The notes: generated from the letters alone by a model not told the origin. DNA of 64,000 bases from Thalassospiraceae bacterium LMO-JJ14 (GCA_021555105.2 CP134604.1:3076501-3140500); one strand, 5' to 3'. Shown: positions 51,091 to 60,505, counted from the stretch's first letter. Program-made: numbers and translations.

Positions 51091-52100
51091 GCGCGCTGAG
51101 GACCCTGCTCGTCGGCTTCGGCGGGATCGCGCGTGGTCTGGCAACGGATGCGCGCATGGCGGCTTACTTTCCCATCGCCACGCATGCACAGGCCTTGAAG
51201 GCCGATAGTAATTTCAACTGGGTCGGCGTCGTCGACCCGGACCCGAATGCACGGCATGCAGCGGAAGCGGACTGGCAAGTGCCGGGTTTCCAGACACTCG
51301 CCGAAGCGAGCATCCTTGCCCCGGACCTGCTGGTACTTGCGACACCGCCGGGCGGGCGGGCGGATGCCTTGACGATGCTGCCGTCCGTCAAGGCGGTGTT
51401 CGCGGAAAAGCCTCTCGGCAATGCGGATGGGGAGGCCCTGATCGCAGCCGCCGCAGCCCGCGGCATCCCGTTGCAGGTCAATTACTGGCGGCGCGGCGAC
51501 GAAACCCTCGGTGCACTGGCGGCAGGTGAACTGGCGCATCGTATCGGGACACTGCAGGCCGGCACCGGAGTTTACGGCAATGGCCTTAATAACAACGGCT
51601 CGCATCTGATCGATATGATCCGGATGCTGATCGGCGACCCTGCATGGGTGCAGGCCATAAGCGACACGACCGAGCATACAGACGGACCGGTGACGGACGA
51701 TATGCACATTGCATTCGCGCTCGGCTTTGCCGGCGGCGCGGTGATCAGCGTGCATGCGGTGGACTTCAAACATTACCGCGAAGTGGCGCTGGATCTCTGG
51801 GGCACGGCAGGCCGGCTTGTCCTGCAACAGGAAACCCTCGATATCCGGCATTTGCCACATGCGCCCAACCGGGGACTGGACGATGAGCACGAAATCGCCG
51901 CCGATCAGGGACAAGTCCTCGCCTGTACCGTTGGCGATGCCCTGCCCCGCCTGTACTGCAACCTGTACGATGCAACCACGACCGGTTGCGCCCTGTTGAG
52001 CCCGGGAACAAGCGCCCGGGCGACCGAGCGGATCATCGACCTGATCCGACGTTCTGCAGAACATGGCAACGTCCGGCTTGCAATTTCGGACAGCGCCTGA
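51087..52100 (+). CDS. Gfo/Idh/MocA-family oxidoreductase
   Basis: A 337-residue dehydrogenase. TLLVGFGGIARGLATDAR (about residues 6-23) is the Rossmann loop, AVFAEKPLGNADG (about 110) the catalytic EKP region, and GSHLIDMIRMLIGDPA (about 171) the C-terminal signature. The overall plan matches the enzyme at 40628, but the sequences differ greatly, so they are likely not recent duplicates. It may act with the DegT aminotransferase encoded at 49061. Confidence 0.87.
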   Translation: MSALRTLLVGFGGIARGLATDARMAAYFPIATHAQALKADSNFNWVGVVDPDPNARHAAEADWQVPGFQTLAEASILAPDLLVLATPPGGRADALTMLPSVKAVFAEKPLGNADGEALIAAAAARGIPLQVNYWRRGDETLGALAAGELAHRIGTLQAGTGVYGNGLNNNGSHLIDMIRMLIGDPAWVQAISDTTEHTDGPVTDDMHIAFALGFAGGAVISVHAVDFKHYREVALDLWGTAGRLVLQQETLDIRHLPHAPNRGLDDEHEIAADQGQVLACTVGDALPRLYCNLYDATTTGCALLSPGTSARATERIIDLIRRSAEHGNVRLAISDSA

Positions 52101-52102
52101 AT

Positions 52103-53188
52103 ATGCGGGTCATCTGCGCCATCGAAGATCCGGGGGCTGCCAACGGCATGGTTGGTCTAGCTGACGCGTTGTCGGCGAAAGGAGTTCAACTTGCAATCTA
52201 TGCAACCGGCCCAGCAACAGCCTACGCCGCCAGTATCGGCCTAGCAGTTCAGGAACTGGATAAACTGAGCATGCCTTTTTCTGCCGATGCCGTACTCGCC
52301 GGCACGTCGGAAAATCCGGACAGCCCCGTCTTTTCACTGACACGGGCCGCAAAGGAAGCCGGTATTCCCACCTTCGGCTTCGTCGACGGCCCGGCGAATG
52401 CCGCGTATCGCTTTCGCGGCATTAGCTCCGATCCCCTTACTCATGTGCCGGATTTCCTGCTGGTCAGCGATGCTGCCGCCCATGATGCCTTTATATCCCT
52501 CGGCGTGACATCCGAGAACATCGATGTCGTCGGTCATGCCAGCATGGACAGGGTGCGCGCGCGGACCGCTGAACTGGACGCCGAAGGCCGAATGGCGGTA
52601 CGCGCCCGGTTGTTCGCGGAGATTGATGCCGCACGCCCGCTGGTGGTGTTTCTGGCTGAAACCTCGGACGGCCTTGATCCCGCAGAATTCAGGCGCAATG
52701 ACGCCTATACCCTTTTCGGTCGCGGCGACAGCGATGGCCGGACGGAAATCTGTCTGGAGGAGACCCTGGATGCGCTGATCTCTGTAGCGCCCGAGGCGGC
52801 TGTGGTCCTGCGCCTGCACCCCAAAAACGACAGCGCCATGTTCACGCCCTATACCGGCGAGATTTCCGCGCTCAGCAGCGGCGGTGATCCGCTGGAAGTC
52901 ATTTATGCCGCTGATCTGGTCATCGGCATGACCTCGGTGCTGTTATTCGAAGCCGCCGTTATGGGCCGCCCGAGCATTGCCGTTACGCCACGCCAGAGTG
53001 AAGCCGCCTGGCTCAGCAGCATCGCTCTTGGCCTGACCAGCCACGTTTGCACCACCGAGGCGCTTCGAGATAGCATCAAAGAAAAGCTCCAGTCGGGACA
53101 GGCGGCGATGAAGAACCTCGACAATCTGGTCCCACCCGGTGCCGCAATGCGCATGGCGGATGCCATCTGCCGCCGCATCGAATGCTGA
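52103..53188 (+). CDS. putative GT-B-fold glycan biosynthesis protein, function unknown
   Basis: A 361-residue protein from the ATG at 52103; an upstream in-frame extension overlaps the Gfo/Idh gene by over 100 bases and is rejected. The N-terminus RVICAIEDPGAANGMVGLAD and a C-terminal domain with VVLRLHPKND, YAADLVIGMTSVLLFEAAVM and GRPSIAVTPRQ resemble GT-B proteins such as CDP-glycerol-type transferases or NeuC-like epimerases. It lacks a signal peptide. I cannot name its activity; transfer of a cytidine-activated sugar is one possibility, sugar release or epimerisation another. Confidence 0.55.
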   Translation: MRVICAIEDPGAANGMVGLADALSAKGVQLAIYATGPATAYAASIGLAVQELDKLSMPFSADAVLAGTSENPDSPVFSLTRAAKEAGIPTFGFVDGPANAAYRFRGISSDPLTHVPDFLLVSDAAAHDAFISLGVTSENIDVVGHASMDRVRARTAELDAEGRMAVRARLFAEIDAARPLVVFLAETSDGLDPAEFRRNDAYTLFGRGDSDGRTEICLEETLDALISVAPEAAVVLRLHPKNDSAMFTPYTGEISALSSGGDPLEVIYAADLVIGMTSVLLFEAAVMGRPSIAVTPRQSEAAWLSSIALGLTSHVCTTEALRDSIKEKLQSGQAAMKNLDNLVPPGAAMRMADAICRRIEC

Positions 53189-53197
53189 GAGGTAAAC

Positions 53198-53731
53198 ATG
53201 ACGGCCCCCGCAACCCTGAGCACCGACCGCCTGACGCTTCGTCCTTTTGAGACGGCGAAACACCTTACACCGGCTTACGTGGCGTGGCTGAACGATGCCG
53301 AGGTCGTCCGCTACTCCGAACAGCGCCATCACACGCAAACTCTGGAAAGCTGCCGCTCGTTTGTCGAAAGTTTTACTGCTGGCCCCGGTCACCTTTGGGC
53401 CATTGAGCAGGCCTCGGACGGACAGCACATCGGCAACATTCACGCCGACATCGATACAGCCAACGCCCTTGCCGACGTTGCCATACTGATCGGCGCACGT
53501 TCGGTCTGGGGTCAGGGTTACGGGTTGGAAGCCTGGAACGCCGTGCTGAACTGGCTTTTCGACAAGGCGGCCGTCCGCAAAGTCGTCGCCGGGTGCATGC
53601 AATCGAATGCCCCCATGCTGCGGATCATGGAACAAAGCGGCATGGCCGCGGACGGTACGCGCAAAGCGCACTACCTTCTCGACGGCCAACCCGAGGATGT
53701 CATCTTCTACGCCCGATTTGCCCGCACCTAG
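53198..53731 (+). CDS. GNAT-family N-acetyltransferase (RimJ/RimL-like)
   Basis: A 177-residue enzyme: LSTDRLTLRPFE at the start, YVAWLNDAEVVRYSEQRHHT (about residue 27) and GARSVWGQGYGLEAWNAVLN (about 103), the acetyl-CoA loop with GQGYG, then NAPMLRIMEQSGM near the C-terminus. This is the pattern of the acetyltransferase_3 family, as in PseH-type enzymes that acetylate a UDP-amino sugar in the pseudaminic acid route. Such a step is plausible here, though the substrate is not visible. It ends the sugar operon. Confidence 0.82.
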   Translation: MTAPATLSTDRLTLRPFETAKHLTPAYVAWLNDAEVVRYSEQRHHTQTLESCRSFVESFTAGPGHLWAIEQASDGQHIGNIHADIDTANALADVAILIGARSVWGQGYGLEAWNAVLNWLFDKAAVRKVVAGCMQSNAPMLRIMEQSGMAADGTRKAHYLLDGQPEDVIFYARFART

Positions 53732-53905
53732 CCCTCTATCAACCGCGGATATCCGCAGCTTTCATCGGAAAATCCGCCAGACGGGTCGTTTCTGCCCCCG
53801 CAACCCGGCAAGTTCTGCCCAAAGAGCCGCTTTTACCCACTGAAATTGTCTGTTGTCGATTAATTTATATTGTTATTTCAATGGCTTAGATTGACGCCTA
53901 AAAAC

Positions 53906-53921
53906 TGGCCCGCCGTTTGCT
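53906..53921 (+). promoter_or_regulatory. sigma-54 (-24/-12) promoter for fliK-flgD-flgE
   Basis: TGGCCCGCCGTTTGCT fits TGGCACG-N4-TTGCW with a single mismatch (C for A). Transcription would start near 53931, 30 bases before the fliK start codon. The preceding region holds only a 12-base palindrome, GCGGATATCCGC, at 53745-53756. Confidence 0.8.
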
Positions 53922-53960
53922 TCTACTCCGTCAACGAAATTTCGTTCATGGAGAAGATAA

Positions 53961-55766
53961 ATGACGAGTTTGGCGATCGAGCAGAAGCTTCAGGAACACG
54001 GTTACCAGAGCGGCGGCACCCAGCAAGCTGCCCCGAACCAGATTCATCTGGGCGGGTTTGCCGTCTCCTTCGAAGACCTTCTGCAACGTGTCGGCGCCCG
54101 CCTCGACAACGCTTTCAGCGCTGCCGACAAATCCGGCGGTATTGCTGCCTCCAACGAGAACGCCAATGTGAACAACGAGCCTCGCGAATATCCCGAAGCA
54201 CGCGACAGCGCCGGCGATCATGGCCACCAGCGCAATAATGACGACGCATCGGATCATGGGCGTACGACTGCAGCGGATGCCCGTGATAACGGCGCGGACC
54301 GTGGCGCGGATGCGCCGCGCAGCGATCACGCCGCGGACAATGCTTCGAGCCGTGCCGACAACGCAGATCGTGATGCTCACGGTGCACACGAAGGCAAGGA
54401 CACCGCTGATCAAGGTCCGTCCGATGACACGGCCAACGGTGACAACGCCACAGAAGCCGCCGCAAATGACAGCAATGACGGCAACGACAGTGACAAGCCC
54501 GCCGAAAAACCGGCTGAAGCCGCCAACACCGATGGCGGCGCCAATCAGAATGCCAGCCAACAGGGGCATAATGCATCCATGGCCAGCGCCGTATACGCAG
54601 CAGGTCTTGTTGGCAACAAGGGCGGCGAGACCGCCAATAGCGCCCAGAGTGACACCCTGACGCAAGCGCAGAAGGGTGCCGATGTCAGCGATAACCCCGT
54701 TGTTCAGGCGGCTGCCGCCAAGGCCGGCAAGAACGCTCAGGGCAATCACAGCAACGCCGAGCGGGGCCAGAAAGACCAGAACAAGGCTGCCAATGCCGGC
54801 GAGCAAAAAACTGCGGGCAACGAGCAGAAATCCACTGCGACGAACACACAGAATCAAGCTCAGCAGTTGTCGCGCGTGATCGGAAACGACACCCGCGCCA
54901 ACATCAACGTCAATATAACCAATGAGCAAAACCAGCTGACCTCGAAGCCGGCCTTCACGATTGCCAACGGTTCGGTCCTGACGCAGGCCGCCGGTAACGG
55001 CAAGGGTAACGCATCGAATGCGCAGAACGCTCAGCAGCAGGGTCAGAACCAGGGCCAGTCCCAACAGGCGCAGCTTGCCGCCCAACAGCAGGCACAGACG
55101 GCTCAGCAGACAAATATGCAGAACGCGCAGCAAGGTGCACAGACAGGTGCGGGTAAGGCGGCAGCAACCGCCGCAACGTCGATCCAGACCGCTTCCGGCG
55201 GCGCCCAGCAAGCCGGCGGCAACGAAGCCATGAACAATCCCACGCAAGGCGCAAATGCCGCTCAGCAGACGCAGCAAACCCAACAGGCGCGCGAAGCCGC
55301 ACCGCATCAGCAGGCACAGCATGCCCAGCGCGGCAACCTGCCGGGCAGCGCCGTCACTGAACAGATATCCGTCAAGATCACCAAGGCGCTTCAGACCGGA
55401 ACCGACAAGATTTCGATTCAGCTCAAGCCAGCCGAACTGGGCCGCGTCGACGTGAAGATGGAAATGACCCACGACGGACGCGTCATGACCGTCGTCACGG
55501 CGGAAAAACAGGACACCCTGGACCTTTTGCGCCGGGATTCCTCGGAACTTCAGAAAGCCTTGGCTGACGCCGGGCTTAACAGTGGCGACATGGAATTCAA
55601 CCTGAAAGGCCAAGAGCAGCAATCGGCCGAAGCCGAAGACAACGCCAAGAACAATCCGGCAAACATGGAAGCCGAAGCAGAGGCAGATGCCGATGCCGGC
55701 GACGGTGTCATGTCGGCCTGGGAAAGCGGCATCTTCGCCAACGGCCGGTTTGACCTGCGCGCCTAA
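53961..55766 (+). CDS. fliK: flagellar hook-length control protein FliK
   Basis: A 601-residue protein with two parts. Residues about 40-440 are low-complexity and rich in Ala, Asn, Gln, Asp and Gly, as expected for the flexible ruler segment of FliK. The C-terminal domain carries the family core VSVKI-like strands and ISIQLKPAELGRVDVKMEMT (about residues 477-496), the region that switches export specificity at the gate. GGAGAAG precedes the start. flgD and flgE follow in the same direction, the classical hook operon. Confidence 0.92.
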   Translation: MTSLAIEQKLQEHGYQSGGTQQAAPNQIHLGGFAVSFEDLLQRVGARLDNAFSAADKSGGIAASNENANVNNEPREYPEARDSAGDHGHQRNNDDASDHGRTTAADARDNGADRGADAPRSDHAADNASSRADNADRDAHGAHEGKDTADQGPSDDTANGDNATEAAANDSNDGNDSDKPAEKPAEAANTDGGANQNASQQGHNASMASAVYAAGLVGNKGGETANSAQSDTLTQAQKGADVSDNPVVQAAAAKAGKNAQGNHSNAERGQKDQNKAANAGEQKTAGNEQKSTATNTQNQAQQLSRVIGNDTRANINVNITNEQNQLTSKPAFTIANGSVLTQAAGNGKGNASNAQNAQQQGQNQGQSQQAQLAAQQQAQTAQQTNMQNAQQGAQTGAGKAAATAATSIQTASGGAQQAGGNEAMNNPTQGANAAQQTQQTQQAREAAPHQQAQHAQRGNLPGSAVTEQISVKITKALQTGTDKISIQLKPAELGRVDVKMEMTHDGRVMTVVTAEKQDTLDLLRRDSSELQKALADAGLNSGDMEFNLKGQEQQSAEAEDNAKNNPANMEAEAEADADAGDGVMSAWESGIFANGRFDLRA

Positions 55767-55812
55767 GCGATACGGAAAGTATAAGGCCAGGAAAGCATAA
55801 GGAACGGGAACG

Positions 55813-56496
55813 ATGTTAATCAGCAGCAGTACAAACACCTCGGTCGCGGAAGGATCTAAATCCGCGGATGCCGAAGCCAAGCTGGAAGAGGATCTTAACC
55901 GGTTCCTCAATCTTCTCGTCACGCAGTTGAAGAACCAGGATCCGCTGGACCCGATGGACAGTAACGAGTTCACCTCGCAGCTCGTACAGTTCGCCAGCGT
56001 CGAACAGCAGATTTTCGCGAACTCCAATCTGGAAACCCTGGTTGGACTGCAACAGAACAATCAGGTCGCTTCGATGGTCGACTTCATCGACAAAACCGTC
56101 GAAGTCGCAGGCACCAAATTCCCGCTGGAAAACGGCCAGGCGAAATTCACCTACACCATGCCGGCGGGCGCCAAATCGGCAAGCATTATCATCCGCGACG
56201 CCAACGGTCTTACCGTTTACGAGCAGGATGCCGACCTGGATCAGGGTCAGCATGCGTTCGACTGGGACGGCCGCGACCGCAACGGCGGCACCGCGGTCGA
56301 CGGGTCCTATTCCGTACTTGTCACCGGCCTCGATCAGCAGAACGAACTTCTGGATATCAGCCACACTGTCTTCGGACGTGTCACCGGTATCGGCATCGAT
56401 GGCAGCGAAACGACACTCTACATGGGCGATGTTGAAGTCCCGCAAACACAGGTGCTGTCCGTCAAGGAGCCACCGAAAGTTGAAGCAGCGAACTGA
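55813..56496 (+). CDS. flgD: flagellar basal-body rod modification/hook cap protein FlgD
   Basis: A 227-residue hook cap. The N-terminus contains LNLLVTQLKNQDPLDPMDSN (about residues 33-52), then FTSQLVQFASVEQQI, the FlgD signature. The C-terminal half has a FlgD immunoglobulin-like region (AGAKSASIIIRDANGLTVYE; DWDGRDRNGGTAVDGSYSV). It caps the growing hook and is replaced by FlgK. The gene lies 46 bases after fliK. Confidence 0.95.
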   Translation: MLISSSTNTSVAEGSKSADAEAKLEEDLNRFLNLLVTQLKNQDPLDPMDSNEFTSQLVQFASVEQQIFANSNLETLVGLQQNNQVASMVDFIDKTVEVAGTKFPLENGQAKFTYTMPAGAKSASIIIRDANGLTVYEQDADLDQGQHAFDWDGRDRNGGTAVDGSYSVLVTGLDQQNELLDISHTVFGRVTGIGIDGSETTLYMGDVEVPQTQVLSVKEPPKVEAAN

Positions 56497-56550
56497 TAAC
56501 AGAACGAAATTCCCGCGGCCTTAGGGGCCGATGATCGAAGGAGAAGACAA

Positions 56551-58671
56551 ATGTCACTTTTTGGCGCACTGACCTCAGGCGTTTCCGGCCTTACCGCGCA
56601 ATCGAGCGCGATCGGGGCAATTTCGGATAACATCACCAACGTCAACACGATCGGCTACAAGGGCACCCAGGTCGACTTCCAGACACTGGTCACGGTGCAG
56701 ACATCGGGGACCTTCTACTCCGCCGGTGGTGTGCAGTCGAAACCGCGCCAGGATACCGGCGTACAGGGCCTGTTGCAGTCTTCGACCTCGCAAACCGATA
56801 TCGCGATTTCCGGAAACGGCTTCTTCGTCGTTAACGAATCCAATTCGCCGACACTGTCGAACGAGTTCCTGTTCACCCGTGCCGGTTCGTTCTATCAGGA
56901 CGATCAGGGCTTCCTGCGCAACACCTCGGGCTACTACTTGCAGGCCTGGCCGACAACCGCCGCCGGTGTCGTCACCACCAACAACACGGCCCTGACGATC
57001 CCGAACCAGAACGTCATTTCGACCGACTTCCTGGCAACGGTGAACCTGAACCGGGTCGGTGGCACGGCGACGGCGACCTCGAACATCGGCATCGGCGCCA
57101 ACCTACCGTCGACCGATACGCAAGGCACGACGCATAAAACCGACGTGCAGTTCTTCGACACGCTGGGCAACGCCAACACCACCAGCCTGACCTATGCCAA
57201 GGGCAACCGCGACAATCAGTGGGATGTCGCGATCACGCCTCCGTCAGGGGTCAACGTGGTCACGTTGTATTCCGACACCGCCGGCGCAACCGTTTACGAA
57301 AGCCGCGGCCAGCTTGAATTTACCGGCCTTCCCGCTAACGACGCGACAATGACCATCACCCAGAACGGCACGACGATCACGTACCAATTCGATACAACAG
57401 GTGCCGGCGTCGATACGGCGACTGTCAAACAGGTTGATATCTCCGCGGCGACAACGGTGGCTCAGGCAGTCGCCGCACTGGTCGCCAAGGTCAAGGAAGC
57501 GGACACCAACTTCGCTGATTACGGCGGCTTCACGAACAACCGCATTCAGGTCAACCCGGGTTCATCGACGGGGATCTATTTCACTGAAGACGGTTCCGGG
57601 GCGATCACGGTCGATCCAACCGGCCTGCTGACCTCGACCGGCGCGCGGGCGACTTTACAAGAGTCCAGCTATACGGTTAAGGAAACGGCGACTGCAAACC
57701 GGGATTATCACCAATTTACTTTTGGTGGTCTGCCCGCCGATGGCGATACCGTGACGATTAACGGCACCACCTACACATTCTCCACGGCAGAAGGCGCGGT
57801 CAGCGATAACGACACGACAATTCGCCGCGATAGCGTCGCTAACATGCTGGCCGATTTGGAGGCTTCGATCGAGGCTAACGACGCCAGTTTCGCATCCGGT
57901 GCATCTTCAGTCCGCACTCGCGTCAATGCCAGCCAAGCGGAACCCCCTAGCACGACCGCGGACACTCTGGTCCTCAGTACACTTTCGGCCGGGTCTTATG
58001 ATGTTTTGTTCAGTGCAGCCTTTGCTAACATCCCAACCGAACCGGACGGCACCGCCACTTATGTTGCCAACACAGCGCACGCGGTCAACAAAAACCAAGC
58101 CATCCAGTTCAACTCCGACGGTCTGCCGACATCCTTCGCCATCGCCGAGATGGAAATCATCGGCTTCGCCAACGGCGCGGCGAACATGGATGACGATGCT
58201 TCGAACTCTTCGCGCATCACCCTCGATCTGGGCCGCGTCGGCGAAGCCAACGGGTTCACCCAGTTCGGCGCGGAATTCACCCCGGGCTTCATTACCCAGA
58301 ACGGGTCGCAGTTCGGTACCCTTGCCGGCGTCACCATCGACGAAAGCGGCCTGATGACGGCGCTCTTCGATAACGGTGAAACCCGGCCGATCTTCAAAAT
58401 CCCGATCGCCACGTTCGTCAACGTCAACGGCCTCAATGCGCGGACCGGTAACGTCTGGAACCAGACCCAGGCATCGGGCGACAACACGCTTCGCGAAGCC
58501 AACAACGGCACCGCCGGATCGGTAACACAGGCCGCCCTGGAATCCTCAACCGTCGATATCGGTGCGGAATTCACCAAGATGATCGTCGTACAGCGCGCCT
58601 ATTCGGCAGCAACCAAGATCATCTCGACGGCTGACCAAATGCTCGAAGAACTGGTGCGTATCAAACGATAG
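56551..58671 (+). CDS. flgE: flagellar hook protein FlgE
   Basis: A 706-residue hook subunit. The start ALTSGVSGLTAQSSAIGAIS and NITNVNTIGYKGTQVDFQT are the FlgE N-terminal signature, and the C-terminus (TVDIGAEFTKMIVVQRAYSA, ending LVRIKR) is diagnostic. It is much longer than the usual 400-450 residues. The extra length includes two related segments beginning FTGLPANDATMTI (about residue 256) and FGGLPADGDTVTI (about 389), which look like an internal duplication. A strong AAGGAG site precedes the ATG. Upstream fliK and flgD confirm its identity. Confidence 0.95.
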   Translation: MSLFGALTSGVSGLTAQSSAIGAISDNITNVNTIGYKGTQVDFQTLVTVQTSGTFYSAGGVQSKPRQDTGVQGLLQSSTSQTDIAISGNGFFVVNESNSPTLSNEFLFTRAGSFYQDDQGFLRNTSGYYLQAWPTTAAGVVTTNNTALTIPNQNVISTDFLATVNLNRVGGTATATSNIGIGANLPSTDTQGTTHKTDVQFFDTLGNANTTSLTYAKGNRDNQWDVAITPPSGVNVVTLYSDTAGATVYESRGQLEFTGLPANDATMTITQNGTTITYQFDTTGAGVDTATVKQVDISAATTVAQAVAALVAKVKEADTNFADYGGFTNNRIQVNPGSSTGIYFTEDGSGAITVDPTGLLTSTGARATLQESSYTVKETATANRDYHQFTFGGLPADGDTVTINGTTYTFSTAEGAVSDNDTTIRRDSVANMLADLEASIEANDASFASGASSVRTRVNASQAEPPSTTADTLVLSTLSAGSYDVLFSAAFANIPTEPDGTATYVANTAHAVNKNQAIQFNSDGLPTSFAIAEMEIIGFANGAANMDDDASNSSRITLDLGRVGEANGFTQFGAEFTPGFITQNGSQFGTLAGVTIDESGLMTALFDNGETRPIFKIPIATFVNVNGLNARTGNVWNQTQASGDNTLREANNGTAGSVTQAALESSTVDIGAEFTKMIVVQRAYSAATKIISTADQMLEELVRIKR
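57316..57935 (+). repeat. internal duplicated module in flgE
   Basis: Two in-frame copies, about 57316-57560 and 57708-57935. Shared pattern: F.GLPA...T.TI..NGTT.TY.F followed by a helical segment with a run of Val/Ala and Asp/Glu. By eye the second copy is less GC-rich than surrounding sequence and may be an inserted variant. Confidence 0.55.
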
Positions 58672-58738
58672 CACCTGATTTAACACGCTGATCCCGGGAC
58701 CACGGGAACCTGTTCCACAACCCACCGTCCCAACCCAA

Positions 58739-58775
58739 GGCCCCGCTAACGGACTGAAAATCCGCCAGCGGGGCC
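58739..58775 (+). terminator. strong hairpin after flgE (probable terminator)
   Basis: GGCCCCGCT-AA-CGGA, loop CTGAAAA, TCCG-CC-AGCGGGGCC forms a GC-rich stem of 13 pairs with one internal mismatch pair of bases, about 70 bases after the flgE stop. No T-run follows, so termination may depend on another factor, or the hairpin may protect the transcript end. Confidence 0.5.
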
Positions 58776-58828
58776 GTCCCATTCCGGGGCGGATTGATCG
58801 CCGCTGAAATCGGGGTCATGCTCGGTGC

Positions 58829-60394
58829 ATGGCGGACGCAGAAAAAACCCTCGAACAGGCCGGCGCGGATTTTGCCTCCGGCAACTTCGCCGAAGCCGCG
58901 CGAAATTTCCGGGCCGTCATCCGAATGCACCCCGAAGTTGGCGAACTGTATATCAATCTGGGCGCCGCGCTCAGGGCCAGCGGCGACATCGCCAGCGCAG
59001 AAAAAGCCTACCGGGAAGCTATCTCCAAACTTCCGAAAAGCCCGCTGGCTTGGTTCAACCTCGCCAATCTCCTGCGTGAAATGAACCGTGGCCCCGAAGC
59101 CCTGGCCGCATACCGCAAAGCCGACAGCCTGCAGCCCGCAACGGCGGAAATCCTGAATAACCTCGGCGTTCAGCTTTATGACATGGGGGCAATTGAAGAC
59201 GCGCTCAAACAATATGACGCGGCACTGGCAGTGCGGCCTGGTTATGGCGACGCCCTCACCAACCGGGGCAATGCCCTGCAGCGCCTCGGCCGCACCGACG
59301 AAGCTGAAACGGCGATCGAGCAGGCACTGACGCTGGCGCCGGCTAATCCCGTCTTTCTTCTCAACAAGTCATCCCTGCTGGCTGCCTGCGGCCGGCATGC
59401 GGACGCTATCGTCTGGGCCGACAAGGCCATTGCCGCCGATCCCGGCTACACCGAGGCGCGCCTGAAACGGGCCGGGCTCTTGATACAAACAGGCGAGTTG
59501 GAGGCAGGCTTCCGGGAATACGAAGCCCGCTTTCAAATTCCTAACTGGCACAGACTGCCGGCGATGATGCCGATGCCGGCGTGGCGGGGCGAGGATATAG
59601 CCGGAAAGTCCCTGTTGTTGTGGAACGAACAGGGCTTTGGCGATGCATTGATGTATGCCCGCTATATCCCGATATTGCTGGCCATGGGCGTGCGCGTCTC
59701 GGTGATGGTGGAAAGCGCGCTCAAGGAACTCTTTAAAGTAAGCTTCAACGATGTCGCGGTTTTTGACCTGAAAGCCCCCCCCGGCAAAGCCGACCTGCAT
59801 GCCTCGCTGATGAGCCTGCCGCATCTGATGCGAACCACGATGCAGACCATCCCCGCCGATGTGCCTTATCTGGCACCCGCCGCGGAAGATGTCAGGATCT
59901 GGCACGACGACGTGATTGCGCTATGCAAAGGGAAACCTGCTGTGGGTCTGATCTGGGCCGGCAATCCCGGTCAATCTCACGATTACACCCGCTCCATGGC
60001 ATCGGACAGGGTGCAGTCCCTGCTGGCACGTGAAGATATTTGCCTGTTCAACCTGCTGATCGGCCCACGCGGCGACGAAATCCGTGACGCACGACTGATC
60101 GATGTTCGTGACCGATTGGACGATTTTGCCGCCACGGCGGCCCTGATGCAGACACTTGATTTGGTGATCAGCGTCGACAGTGCGCCCGCACATCTGGCCG
60201 GCGCACTGGCCAAGCCCTTATGGATGGCGTTGTCGTACGATCCGGACATCCGGTATTTCCTGGGGACGGACGAAACCCCCTGGTATCCGTCCGCCACATT
60301 ATACCGCCAGACAGCCCCCGGGGACTGGGATGGCGTGATGACGCGTATAAATGCCGATTTAAATGTCTTTGTTAGAACAAAAGCAAAGAGTTAA
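58829..60394 (+). CDS. TPR-containing glycosyltransferase (FlmG-type, GT9-like C-terminus)
   Basis: A 521-residue protein with about six TPR units in residues 1-230 (EKAYREAISKLPKSPLAWFN; DALTNRGNALQRLGRTDEAE) and a GT9-like C-terminal domain: NEQGFGDALMYARYIPILLA (about 270), VGLIWAGNPGQSHDYTRSM (about 372) and LDLVISVDSAPAHLAGALA (about 445). It is the fourth member of this paralogue set and lies between flgE and sciP. It may glycosylate a hook or filament protein, or flagellin. No promoter signal was found before it, apart from the hairpin after flgE. Confidence 0.8.
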   Translation: MADAEKTLEQAGADFASGNFAEAARNFRAVIRMHPEVGELYINLGAALRASGDIASAEKAYREAISKLPKSPLAWFNLANLLREMNRGPEALAAYRKADSLQPATAEILNNLGVQLYDMGAIEDALKQYDAALAVRPGYGDALTNRGNALQRLGRTDEAETAIEQALTLAPANPVFLLNKSSLLAACGRHADAIVWADKAIAADPGYTEARLKRAGLLIQTGELEAGFREYEARFQIPNWHRLPAMMPMPAWRGEDIAGKSLLLWNEQGFGDALMYARYIPILLAMGVRVSVMVESALKELFKVSFNDVAVFDLKAPPGKADLHASLMSLPHLMRTTMQTIPADVPYLAPAAEDVRIWHDDVIALCKGKPAVGLIWAGNPGQSHDYTRSMASDRVQSLLAREDICLFNLLIGPRGDEIRDARLIDVRDRLDDFAATAALMQTLDLVISVDSAPAHLAGALAKPLWMALSYDPDIRYFLGTDETPWYPSATLYRQTAPGDWDGVMTRINADLNVFVRTKAKS

Positions 60395-60426
60395 CGCGTA
60401 TTTACCTTAGGGTTTAGCTCTTTTTT
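60386..60426 (+). terminator. probable rho-independent terminator
   Basis: AAGAGTTAA (60386-60394) pairs with TTAGCTCTT (60414-60422) through nine pairs including one G-U, around a 19-base loop, followed by a TTTTTT run. It overlaps the end of the TPR-glycosyltransferase gene and precedes sciP. The AT-rich stem makes it a moderate call. Confidence 0.45.
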
Positions 60427-60505
60427 AAGGCCCTTCTGCTTTTCTATACATCCCAAGATTCTCAGGGACAGAAACAACGAAGCAAGCATCGGAAAGCAGA
60501 ACGCA

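Noticed and set aside
51060-52064. A 334-codon minus-strand frame over the Gfo/Idh gene
   Set aside because: Cys- and Arg-rich nonsense product opposite a gene with intact catalytic motifs.
53745-53756. Palindrome GCGGATATCCGC after the last acetyltransferase gene
   Set aside because: A 12-base palindrome without a loop cannot form a terminator, and no regulator site could be named.
53946-56060. A 704-codon open frame on the minus strand opposite fliK
   Set aside because: It mirrors the low-complexity GC-rich fliK ruler region, its protein is a Val/Leu/Gly/Arg-rich artefact, and fliK has a proper ribosome site, promoter and domain.
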